Notes under the pieces: model-generated
Seen by the model: the letters and a program-made list of their open reading frames with translations, nothing else
Database searches by the model: none
What the model was told of the DNA's origin: nothing
Position numbers and translations under genes: made by a program
In this document: piece by piece, positions 16,233-23,275 of the stretch
Layout: each line of letters begins with the position of its first letter
How positions within the stretch are numbered: position 1 is the first letter of the stretch
Assembly: GCA_003647095.1 (NCBI GenBank)
Contig: QMME01000010.1
Coordinates: 1-24,550 of the forward strand
Direction of reading: 5' to 3'
Length of the DNA stretch: 24,550 nucleotides
From: Deltaproteobacteria bacterium
GTDB lineage: Bacteria; Myxococcota; B64-G9

Positions 16233-18422
16233 TCAGCGGTCGACGACACTTTTTTCCGTCAAGCATCGGAAAACCAGCAAGCGTTCGAAGGCTCCCCTCT
16301 GGTTGCAGTTGTGAGTCAGGTACTCCAGTAAAGGTTGGTTGCTGAAGCCCCGATGGTAGACAAACCAGAAGTTCTCAGCATCAAGTCGTTTCAATCTTCC
16401 CAGGGCTGCTTCTTCCCATCCCCGCTTCATCCCCGTCATGTTGGTCAAGGTGACCAACCGCCAGCCGTCGAGCTGGCAATGTACCGGTTGCTCGGCGTAG
16501 CGACACGTTCTGTACATCTCCAGCGGCCGGGGAAAACAGTAGTAGAGGATTATGGTATGCAGCATATCGGGATCGGCAACCACCGTGTAGGGGCCCTTGC
16601 TGTCTCGCAGCAAATGGCCCATTCGTGCATATTGGTCATGCTGGGCGGGGTCGAACAGCCGGGGGGCCTGGCGATAAGTCTGCCTTCCATAGGAGAAAAC
16701 CGCCAGGGCCACCAGGCCCCAGCCGACGGCCCTGCGGGCCGCCGAGGTGCCACCTTCCTGGACGCCTCCCAGAGAGCCGAACACCAGCAAGAACAGAAAC
16801 AGCGGCAGGAGAAACAGCAAGTAGTATGGCATTATCCTGACCAGGACCACCGACAAGGCGACGACGACCAGCGACACTCCCAGCAGCGCCATCAACAAGG
16901 TGAAGCCGGGACGGCGCCAGGCCACCCTGGCGAAACGTACCACCCCAACCAGTGAAGCCGCCACCAGCAAGGGTCTGCCGAGCATATCGGCAGGTATCAG
17001 CAGCGATGCAAACTGCTGCAGGAACTTCCAGGGAGAGTTCTCACCCCAGATATGATGGGGAAACAGATGAGCCAGTTGCCGGGTCTGAATATCAGACAGG
17101 ATCACCGTCAGCAAGTCGCTGAATGCTGGCAGGGCCAAGACCATGCTGGCCGCCAGGGCCAACCAGAGGGAGCGCCAGGGCCGTGAACGGGCATGGAGCA
17201 ACATGGTCATTACCTGGGCGGCAAGTACCAGGACGGCAAAATGGTAGGTGTAGAACATGCACGTCTCCACCACCGCAAACAATAGAAGCCTTGCCGGAAC
17301 GGGCTTCTCCACATAATTCAGCAAAAGGTGGCAAGAGAGCAGCACCAGGGTCACGAACAGTGTGATATCGGAGACATCACACGAGTGATGCAAAAAGGGA
17401 AAGGATATACCCAGCAGCAGTACAGACAACAAGCCACCACTGTTTCCCACGAATCTCCTGGCCAGTACAAAGAGTGACACCAGGGCCGTCAGGGAGAAAA
17501 GTACCGCCGGTAACCTGACCAACCACTCCCGGTGTCCCAGGTACAGAAAAAAGTGTAGGATCAGGTAGAACAGCTGGGGATGGCGTTGGTCGGAATAACG
17601 GTGGAGGAGGATGTCGCCGATATCCATGCTGCCGAAAAACACCCGCTGGGTCATGTAGTCTCCGTCGAAGGGCAGATTCAGGTGCAGTAGACGCAAAGCA
17701 GCCAGTGGCACCAGCAGCAGCAACAACACCCACAACCAGTTCTTGTCCAGGAAACGCCGGCAACTGGAGCAGACGGCAGCAGTGAGCCGGAAAGAGAGCA
17801 AGATCCAGCCAAGGAGCATTACCACCAGGAACACCGCTAAATAGCCCCATCCCTCCCAACCACTCCACGGAGGCACCCGCATCTGCCGCTGCCGGGGTGG
17901 CGTTTGCCCGCGCTGGGAGAGCACGGCCGAAGCACCAAGGTTGAGGAGTTGCAACCACCGCCCTACCGGCAACCGGACCAACTGCTTGTCGGTGAGGTCC
18001 GGTAGCGGCCGCGCTGGAGCCGCCGTGATGTCTCTGTCGAGGCGGCGCACCAGGGCAACGTGGCCATCGCGGTCGATGCGGCGCAGCCTCTCGAGAACAC
18101 TTTCCAGCAACTGCCGGGGAGGTTGTTCACCGGGTGCAGGTTGCACCAGATAGTGCTCGCTGGACCAGCGGTCTTGGTTCCGGGCATAGGTAATCTCGAT
18201 GCCGGTCCGTTTCCCCTCCCGGGACAGCCACAGCCTGATGAATTCCGGATGGCGCTCACTCCTCTCGATACGCCAACCGTCTGCCAGCAAGTCCCCCTGG
18301 CCGAAGAAGGCCGGAACGGTATCGGTCGCCTGCGTACAGCACACCCCCAGCAAAACGGCCACGACAACGCCTTTCAGCGACCATGACACCCTGGACCGGC
18401 AATGCACCAGTTGGCACCTCAC
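16233..18422 (-). CDS. Polytopic membrane protein, PMT/GT-C glycosyltransferase-like
   Basis: 729 residues. A hydrophobic N-terminal helix (GVVVAVLLGVCC) is followed by a ~165-residue soluble, probably extracytoplasmic domain (about 35-190). Then come about ten hydrophobic helices from WGYLAVFLVVMLLG. An acidic PFDGDYM motif (D253, D255) after the second transmembrane helix is placed like the catalytic acids of PMT-type GT-C enzymes. A soluble tail of ~130 residues ends the protein. The W50-V93 stretch faintly recalls the beta-rich segment shared by D1, D2 and two radical SAM proteins. The start GTG 18422 is uncertain; GTG 18407 is an alternative. The gene is 90 bases from a divergent secreted-protein gene. 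It may attach a sugar to a lipid or protein connected with this locus, but that is inference. Confidence 0.72.
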   Translation of the reverse strand: MRCQLVHCRSRVSWSLKGVVVAVLLGVCCTQATDTVPAFFGQGDLLADGWRIERSERHPEFIRLWLSREGKRTGIEITYARNQDRWSSEHYLVQPAPGEQPPRQLLESVLERLRRIDRDGHVALVRRLDRDITAAPARPLPDLTDKQLVRLPVGRWLQLLNLGASAVLSQRGQTPPRQRQMRVPPWSGWEGWGYLAVFLVVMLLGWILLSFRLTAAVCSSCRRFLDKNWLWVLLLLLVPLAALRLLHLNLPFDGDYMTQRVFFGSMDIGDILLHRYSDQRHPQLFYLILHFFLYLGHREWLVRLPAVLFSLTALVSLFVLARRFVGNSGGLLSVLLLGISFPFLHHSCDVSDITLFVTLVLLSCHLLLNYVEKPVPARLLLFAVVETCMFYTYHFAVLVLAAQVMTMLLHARSRPWRSLWLALAASMVLALPAFSDLLTVILSDIQTRQLAHLFPHHIWGENSPWKFLQQFASLLIPADMLGRPLLVAASLVGVVRFARVAWRRPGFTLLMALLGVSLVVVALSVVLVRIMPYYLLFLLPLFLFLLVFGSLGGVQEGGTSAARRAVGWGLVALAVFSYGRQTYRQAPRLFDPAQHDQYARMGHLLRDSKGPYTVVADPDMLHTIILYYCFPRPLEMYRTCRYAEQPVHCQLDGWRLVTLTNMTGMKRGWEEAALGRLKRLDAENFWFVYHRGFSNQPLLEYLTHNCNQRGAFERLLVFRCLTEKSVVDR

Positions 18423-18493
18423 TTCGCTATTCTGCCATAAGCAAGTGACTCCAGGAAAATATCCCCGGCAAAGTTGGAAAGCAACAGCGAAGC

Positions 18494-18504
18494 TGTGCTA
18501 TCTT
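18494..18504 (+). promoter_or_regulatory. Extended -10 box of the secreted Cys-rich protein gene
   Basis: TGTGCTATCTT (TGC plus TATCTT) ends 8 bases before ATG 18513. TTGGAA at 18474-18479 is a possible weak -35 with a long 19-base spacer. No Shine-Dalgarno is present. Confidence 0.45.
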
Positions 18505-18512
18505 ACCTCCCC

Positions 18513-19706
18513 ATGCTGCCGTTGCCCAGAACATGGTCAGCCACCGGTCGCAGGAGCCGGAGCGGGTTACCGGCCAGCCTGGTATTCATTCTCGGCCTCG
18601 CCTGGGCCTCGCCCGCCTTGGCCACTTGCCCGCCCGATCCGCTTGCCGAACGGGACCGGGCAGTGTTCGTTTTCCGCAATCTTGGTCTTTTCACCGACGA
18701 TGCCCTGTCATGGGGCCAGCGCAATCTTCATGCCCTGTTTCACCTGTGGTTGCCGCAACTGTCTCGAACCCCACTGCTTCGAACCCTGATGCCTCGAACC
18801 CCGGCGCCCGATCCGTATGCCGAACGCAACCGGGCACGCATTACGCTGCAGGCACTTACCACTCTGGCTGACGATGCCCTCATGCGCGGCATGAACACCA
18901 TGGCGGCAACGACCCCTCTGCTGAAAAATTACCTGCTCCGGATATTGTGGGAACTTCATTTCCTCTACATCGATAGCAGCTTGCAACAACTGCAGGATGT
19001 TCGCAAACCAGAACGAAGCAAGCTGCTCGGCAACCTGGTCAATTGGTTGGCCAAGCAGAAGGAGCGCAGCCATAGTCCATCGTTGTTTTCCGCTTGCAGT
19101 TCACAGGCAACGCAAGGACTCAGTCGAGTAATTGCCAGCAATATTGTATGCCTGGCCACCTACGAGAAGTCCCTGGTTCACTGCCGCCTGCTGGAGAGAC
19201 TGGCCGAAAAGCTTTTCAGGGAATGCCGGCAGGAAGTCGCCAGGTTTGGTTTCCTTTTTGCAGGTTCCTGCGACGACGCCACCGTCGCCGCCATTGCCAG
19301 TGAGTACGGAGCCAGCAACCAGCTGGCACGCAAGTTTTGCCTGGCCGTCAACAACAACGCGCCGGATTCTTGCCCCGGCCGGCAAGTAGTAGGTGAAGGG
19401 CCCCGCCTTCTGTGCCAGGCCTTGGCAACCGGAGACGTCACCCCATGCGGGAAAATATCCGACCCGGAGACATCGTCCGATTGTCGCCAGGAACTATCGG
19501 CCCTACGGGTAATTCACGGGCAGGCGACGTTGGAACAATTTCTCTCCGGAGACCTGTCAAACCGACCGCTCATGGTTCCAGCCTTGCTGGCCAGAAAAAG
19601 TCCCGCCAGTTGCCCCGAGTACTCCCGTCGTCTCCTGAAACAAGCCCGGCAACAATTCCGGAACTGCCTGGCGTCCGCTCCCAGTATCTCTATCGACGAT
19701 CGCTAG
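18513..19706 (+). CDS. Secreted Cys-rich protein of unknown function
   Basis: 397 residues. Basic residues (RTWSATGRRSR), a hydrophobic run (LPASLVFILGLAWA) and ASPALA at 32-37 form a typical signal peptide cut before T38. The mature part has 13 cysteines, most in the C-terminal half, suggesting disulfides or metal binding. Two copies of DPxAER-x-RA-x11-DDALxxG (42-68 and 100-126, 58 residues apart) show an internal duplication. They are joined by three 5-residue repeats (RTPLL, RTLMP, RTPAP). The ATG at 18513 is preferred over an upstream in-frame TTG (18474) because it fits both the signal peptide and the -10 box. It ends 8 bases from the convergent SPL-like gene. I recognise no family. It may be a substrate or partner of the neighbouring membrane proteins. 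Confidence 0.7.
   Translation: MLPLPRTWSATGRRSRSGLPASLVFILGLAWASPALATCPPDPLAERDRAVFVFRNLGLFTDDALSWGQRNLHALFHLWLPQLSRTPLLRTLMPRTPAPDPYAERNRARITLQALTTLADDALMRGMNTMAATTPLLKNYLLRILWELHFLYIDSSLQQLQDVRKPERSKLLGNLVNWLAKQKERSHSPSLFSACSSQATQGLSRVIASNIVCLATYEKSLVHCRLLERLAEKLFRECRQEVARFGFLFAGSCDDATVAAIASEYGASNQLARKFCLAVNNNAPDSCPGRQVVGEGPRLLCQALATGDVTPCGKISDPETSSDCRQELSALRVIHGQATLEQFLSGDLSNRPLMVPALLARKSPASCPEYSRRLLKQARQQFRNCLASAPSISIDDR
18764..18808 (+). repeat. Three 15-bp imperfect tandem repeats
   Basis: TCGAACCC recurs at 18764, 18779 and 18794 with a 15-base period inside the secreted protein gene. The units encode RTPLL-RTLMP-RTPAP, the linker between the two internal duplicate segments. Because 15 is a multiple of 3, copy number changes would keep the frame. 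Confidence 0.75.
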
Positions 19707-19714
19707 AAGCACAG

Positions 19715-20929
19715 TTATCGTCGCGAACCAGTCCTTTGGCCGCCACCGCGATTTCTCAGCCTGCGAAGCAGTTCTTTCACGTCGTCGATGTCCTCAACCA
19801 ACACTCCCCGTCGAGCAAACAGCGTTTTCAACCGCTCCTCCGTCTCCCGGAAAAACCGCGGCCGGGTAGCATGCTCCAGCCCGGCACCGCGATATGTTTC
19901 CGTCACCTCGTCCAGGCAGTACATCCTGTCGATGCGCACCGCGTCCACCAGGGGAGCAACCATCTCCACCAGGCGCTCGACGTTCATGGGCAGCATCGGC
20001 TGGATGAAGGCCAGGGTCACCAGCCCCGCCCGGCGGCAGGCGGCCAGTGCCCGCAGCCTCTCGGGAAGGGGATCGGCCCCGGGCTCGAACAGCTGGCGCA
20101 TGCGGTCGTCGTCGCTGGGAATGCTGAAACCCACCAGCGCCGTGGGAAAGCGCTTCAACAATTCCAGATCTTCCGTCACCAGGGCCGCCCGGGTGAGCAC
20201 GGCAGCGGTAAACCCCGCCTCCTGCAGAACCTGCAGGCACTGGCGGGTTATGCGGAACTTGCGTTCCACCGGCTGGTAGGGATCCGTGAGAATGGGGCTG
20301 AGGCGCACTATTCCGGCGGGAACACGCTGAACCTCCTCACGCAACACCTCGGCGGCATTCACCTTCACGTCCACGAAATGTCCCCAGGGAAGTCGTGGCA
20401 GTCCTTCCAGCCGGCGGGACAGATCCGCCCGGCCAGCCACGTAGCAAAATGGACAGCCGATGGTGCAGCCTACATAGGGATTGATGTAGTAGTGGCCTCG
20501 CCCCTCTCCCATCAGCACCCGCTCCACCTCGAGCAGGCGCACCGCCCGGCGGCGGGAGCTAGGTTGCCTCTCCGGCCACGGCAGCAACTTCTCCCGGTCG
20601 GTGATCATCGCCACCAACGAATCCACAACCCGGCGGTCCTCCGCATCGAGACTGCTGGTGAAATCGAAGGGACGGCGGGCACAGACATTGAACCTGGCGG
20701 TACAAGCATAACAGGGCTGTTCGTCGTTGCGTGGCTCCAGCTCCACCAGCAGGACCCGGCCGTCTTTTTCCAGGTATATGGATATACCCTGCTCCGCGTC
20801 CCACCCGGCCAGCCTCCAGGCAGAGTGCCGCATCGGGTCAAGCAACGGCCCCAGCAGTTGCTTGGCGACATCGTCTACGTAACGCTTCTCGGTTCGCAGG
20901 TTTCCAGCGGGATGTGATTGCTCGTTCAC
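19715..20929 (-). CDS. SPL-like (COG1533-type) radical SAM protein
   Basis: 404 residues from GTG 20929, which overlaps the stop of the upstream gene (GTGA) and has GGAG 5 bases before it. A longer reading from 20980 is less likely. The SAM motif sits in INPYVGC-TIGC-PFCY (C155, C159, C162), the NPY-GC-x3-C-x2-CY pattern of spore-photoproduct-lyase-like proteins. Upstream, W38-R87 resembles the N-terminal segment of the radical SAM at 3087 (VELEPR versus FEIHPR). This copy also carries C73-x2-C76-x6-C83 inside it, perhaps an extra Fe-S cluster. Translational coupling to the double radical SAM at 20926 suggests joint function. This broad family includes DNA-repair-like and uncharacterised enzymes; a DNA repair role is not implied here. 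Confidence 0.85.
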   Translation of the reverse strand: MNEQSHPAGNLRTEKRYVDDVAKQLLGPLLDPMRHSAWRLAGWDAEQGISIYLEKDGRVLLVELEPRNDEQPCYACTARFNVCARRPFDFTSSLDAEDRRVVDSLVAMITDREKLLPWPERQPSSRRRAVRLLEVERVLMGEGRGHYYINPYVGCTIGCPFCYVAGRADLSRRLEGLPRLPWGHFVDVKVNAAEVLREEVQRVPAGIVRLSPILTDPYQPVERKFRITRQCLQVLQEAGFTAAVLTRAALVTEDLELLKRFPTALVGFSIPSDDDRMRQLFEPGADPLPERLRALAACRRAGLVTLAFIQPMLPMNVERLVEMVAPLVDAVRIDRMYCLDEVTETYRGAGLEHATRPRFFRETEERLKTLFARRGVLVEDIDDVKELLRRLRNRGGGQRTGSRR

Positions 20930-23169
20930 GGCGACTCCGGGAAATGGTACCAGCCGGGACAGGCAAAGGCAAGGGGACAACCCCGGCAGCGCCGGTCCTG
21001 GCGGCGCCGGCCGGAGAGATAGTCTTGCAGGTTCTCGGCCGGCTGACCGATAAAGACCATGTCGCGCGCTCCCTTGCCGAAATCGGCGGCGGCCAGCTGC
21101 TCGTACCCCGGCACCAGGCAGGGAGGACAGTTGACCAGCCTGATTTCGAGGTCCCCGGGAGGAGCAGCCAGCAGGGACAACAGGGATGCCTGCAACAACT
21201 CCTGCTCCGGAAGCTGATCGCCCCGGGCGCGTCCGAAAGGGGTGAGTAGTTGCAGGTTCCAGCGCCGCACCCCGAGACCTGCCAATAAGCCGCCCAGTTC
21301 GCCCAGATAGGGCAGGTTACCGCGGACAATGGTGGTGTTGACCGCCACCTGGCGGGAATCGCCGACCCGCGCCAGCAGGTTGGCTATCCCGGCAGTGGTC
21401 TGCTCGAAGCTGTCCGGGGAACCAGTAAGATCGGCCTGCAACCGCTGCTCGTGAGCATGCAGCGATACCAGTACCTCGTCAACGCCGCTGGCCACCAGCC
21501 GGTTGGTAAAGGCCCGGTAGGCCAGGCGGCGACCGTTGCTCACCAGGGTGATCTTTCCGTAACCCAGTTGCCGGGCCCGCTCGATCACCTCGAAAAGACC
21601 GGGATGCAATGTCGGCTCACCCCCGTCGATATCCAGCAGCTCGTATCCCCGCTGGTGGTACTTCTCCAGGGCCTTGGTAACCAGCGACGTCTCGGCGTGC
21701 CGGCGGGGCCGGTCGCCCACCGCGCAGAAAACACAGTGGTTGTTGCACAGGTAGGTGAGGTTGACGATCACCTTCCGGCGCCGCCGTTCCGTCATCACCC
21801 GGCGCAGGGTGGCCACCGCCCGCGACAGGTAATCCGCCCGGGGTGCTCCAGCCAGCGACTGCGGTCGATGTTGGAACGCGGGGTAGGGATCCCGGGCCAG
21901 TTGTCTCACGAGCTCTACATCGGCGTGCCCAGCCAGGCGGGTCTGCGGCAGGGGAACCGGAAACTGCACCAGGGGAGCGGCCCCGTAACGGTCGTATAGC
22001 TCCAGAGCCATGGACAGGGTCCGGCGCACCTCGGAGATATGCTCTCCGGGCAAGCCCACCAGCAGGTGCACGTCCAGTCCCAGTCCCTCCCGGTGGCACC
22101 ACCTGGCCACCCGTTTCACCGCCGCGGGTGGCAAGTGCTTGCCCAGGATCTCGTTCTGGACGCGGCGGCTGGCACTTTCCAGCGACACCTTCAACCTGCC
22201 GGTGAGCCGGGCCAGCCGGACCACCTGCTCGCGGGTGAGCAGTTCCGCCCGCAGGCCGTTGGGAAACTCCACCCGCAGCCTCAGACGCTCGAGCAGGTCG
22301 AGCAAGCCATCGAAGCGACGCCGATCGTGGTTGGCCAGGTCGTCGAGAACGATCACTCGCTCCAGGGACAAATCACTCTTCCAGCGCTCCAGCCAACCGG
22401 CCAGCCTGGTCAGGGGAACAGCTCTGAGCCTCCTACCCTCCCCGGCCAGTCCCAGGCTGCTGGTGCAGAAAATGCAGTCATAGGGGCAACCTCGGCCCGT
22501 CAACAGCGGCAGGCTGCGGACCGGCTGCGCCGGGTAGGGAGCCTGCCGGGCCGGCGCAGACAGCACCCTTCTCATGAAAGAGAAATATGCCTCGGCATCG
22601 ATGAGGTCCCAGGCGGGAGGCGGCAGGGCATGCAAATCAACCGGCTGCGGATGTACCAGGCGAAAACGACTATTACTTTCACGAGGAGTTGGGTCGGATA
22701 GAATCTGCGGCAGGGAATGTTCGCACTGTCCCAGCAACAGGGCCTCGACCCCGGTCATTCTGCTGGCCAGCTCGTCGTGGTCCCTGGCCAGGTAGTGCAT
22801 GCCTCCAGCGGTCATCTCGGCAAGCAACACCCTGGCTCCACCGGCCACGGCAGCAACCACCCGTTGCAACCACTCCAGGCCCCAATCCGTCTTCAAATAG
22901 GCTGACAAGTGAACGACCACCACCTGGGCCCGCAGGCCGCCCAGCCTCTCGAGGAATTTCTCCTCCTCTTGACCCAGCCACAACCCCTCGCCGTCATTGT
23001 CCAGCCCCCCAGGGGACAGACCATCCAGCACCTGCACCCGGGCTCCCCGGTCTCTCAACACCGCCCCCATCTGGCAGGCGGCCAGCAGGTTCAGCCAGGG
23101 ATAGTCGATAAAATGACGCGACAGCGCCAATGGGGGCTCAACGATTGCGATTTTCGGGCTCTGGGGCAT
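20926..23169 (-). CDS. Fusion of B12-type radical SAM and SPASM-like radical SAM
   Basis: 747 residues. Residues 1-~190 resemble a cobalamin-binding domain (LNLLAACQMGAVLRDRGARV, then LLGQCEHSLPQIL where GEGE usually stands). The first radical SAM domain has C228-P-Y-D-C232-I-F-C235 and GLPGE, typical of the B12 class. The second starts near residue 465 with C475-N-N-H-C479-V-F-C482 and DGGEPTLHP. It ends with NCPPCLVPG and C-x2-C-x5-C (CRGCPLAFAC), the auxiliary-cluster pattern of the other radical SAM proteins here. The stop overlaps the GTG of the SPL-like gene. It is preceded by TAACCT 9 bases before ATG and by GGGAG only 3 bases before it, so initiation is unclear. The fusion joins the two radical SAM types found separately at 1 and 23276. 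The reaction is unknown. Confidence 0.9.
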   Translation of the reverse strand: MPQSPKIAIVEPPLALSRHFIDYPWLNLLAACQMGAVLRDRGARVQVLDGLSPGGLDNDGEGLWLGQEEEKFLERLGGLRAQVVVVHLSAYLKTDWGLEWLQRVVAAVAGGARVLLAEMTAGGMHYLARDHDELASRMTGVEALLLGQCEHSLPQILSDPTPRESNSRFRLVHPQPVDLHALPPPAWDLIDAEAYFSFMRRVLSAPARQAPYPAQPVRSLPLLTGRGCPYDCIFCTSSLGLAGEGRRLRAVPLTRLAGWLERWKSDLSLERVIVLDDLANHDRRRFDGLLDLLERLRLRVEFPNGLRAELLTREQVVRLARLTGRLKVSLESASRRVQNEILGKHLPPAAVKRVARWCHREGLGLDVHLLVGLPGEHISEVRRTLSMALELYDRYGAAPLVQFPVPLPQTRLAGHADVELVRQLARDPYPAFQHRPQSLAGAPRADYLSRAVATLRRVMTERRRRKVIVNLTYLCNNHCVFCAVGDRPRRHAETSLVTKALEKYHQRGYELLDIDGGEPTLHPGLFEVIERARQLGYGKITLVSNGRRLAYRAFTNRLVASGVDEVLVSLHAHEQRLQADLTGSPDSFEQTTAGIANLLARVGDSRQVAVNTTIVRGNLPYLGELGGLLAGLGVRRWNLQLLTPFGRARGDQLPEQELLQASLLSLLAAPPGDLEIRLVNCPPCLVPGYEQLAAADFGKGARDMVFIGQPAENLQDYLSGRRRQDRRCRGCPLAFACPGWYHFPESP

Positions 23170-23178
23170 CTGCTCCCG

Positions 23179-23184
23179 AGGTTA
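23179..23184 (-). promoter_or_regulatory. Possible TAnnnT -10-like box
   Basis: TAACCT on the minus strand ends 9 bases before ATG 23169. It matches TATAAT at only three positions. It is listed because the spacing agrees with the other genes at the head of a transcription unit in this window. Confidence 0.2.
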
Positions 23185-23254
23185 GGCCCACCCCTGCGAC
23201 AGGTCAAGCGCCTTGCCTCCCCTGTCCACAAGCATGCTGTACACTGTGAACTCC

Positions 23255-23265
23255 TGTGCTAGACT
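23255..23265 (+). promoter_or_regulatory. Extended -10 box of the right-end radical SAM gene
   Basis: TGTGCTAGACT (TGC plus TAGACT) ends 10 bases before ATG 23276. TGTACA at 23238-23243 with a 16-base spacer is a possible weak -35. No Shine-Dalgarno is seen. Confidence 0.45.
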
Positions 23266-23275
23266 CCGCTCGTCG

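Noticed and set aside
19715..20929. Spore photoproduct lyase
   Set aside because: The cluster motif has the COG1533 NPY-GC form, but the N-terminal domain and context differ from SplB and no sporulation gene is nearby.
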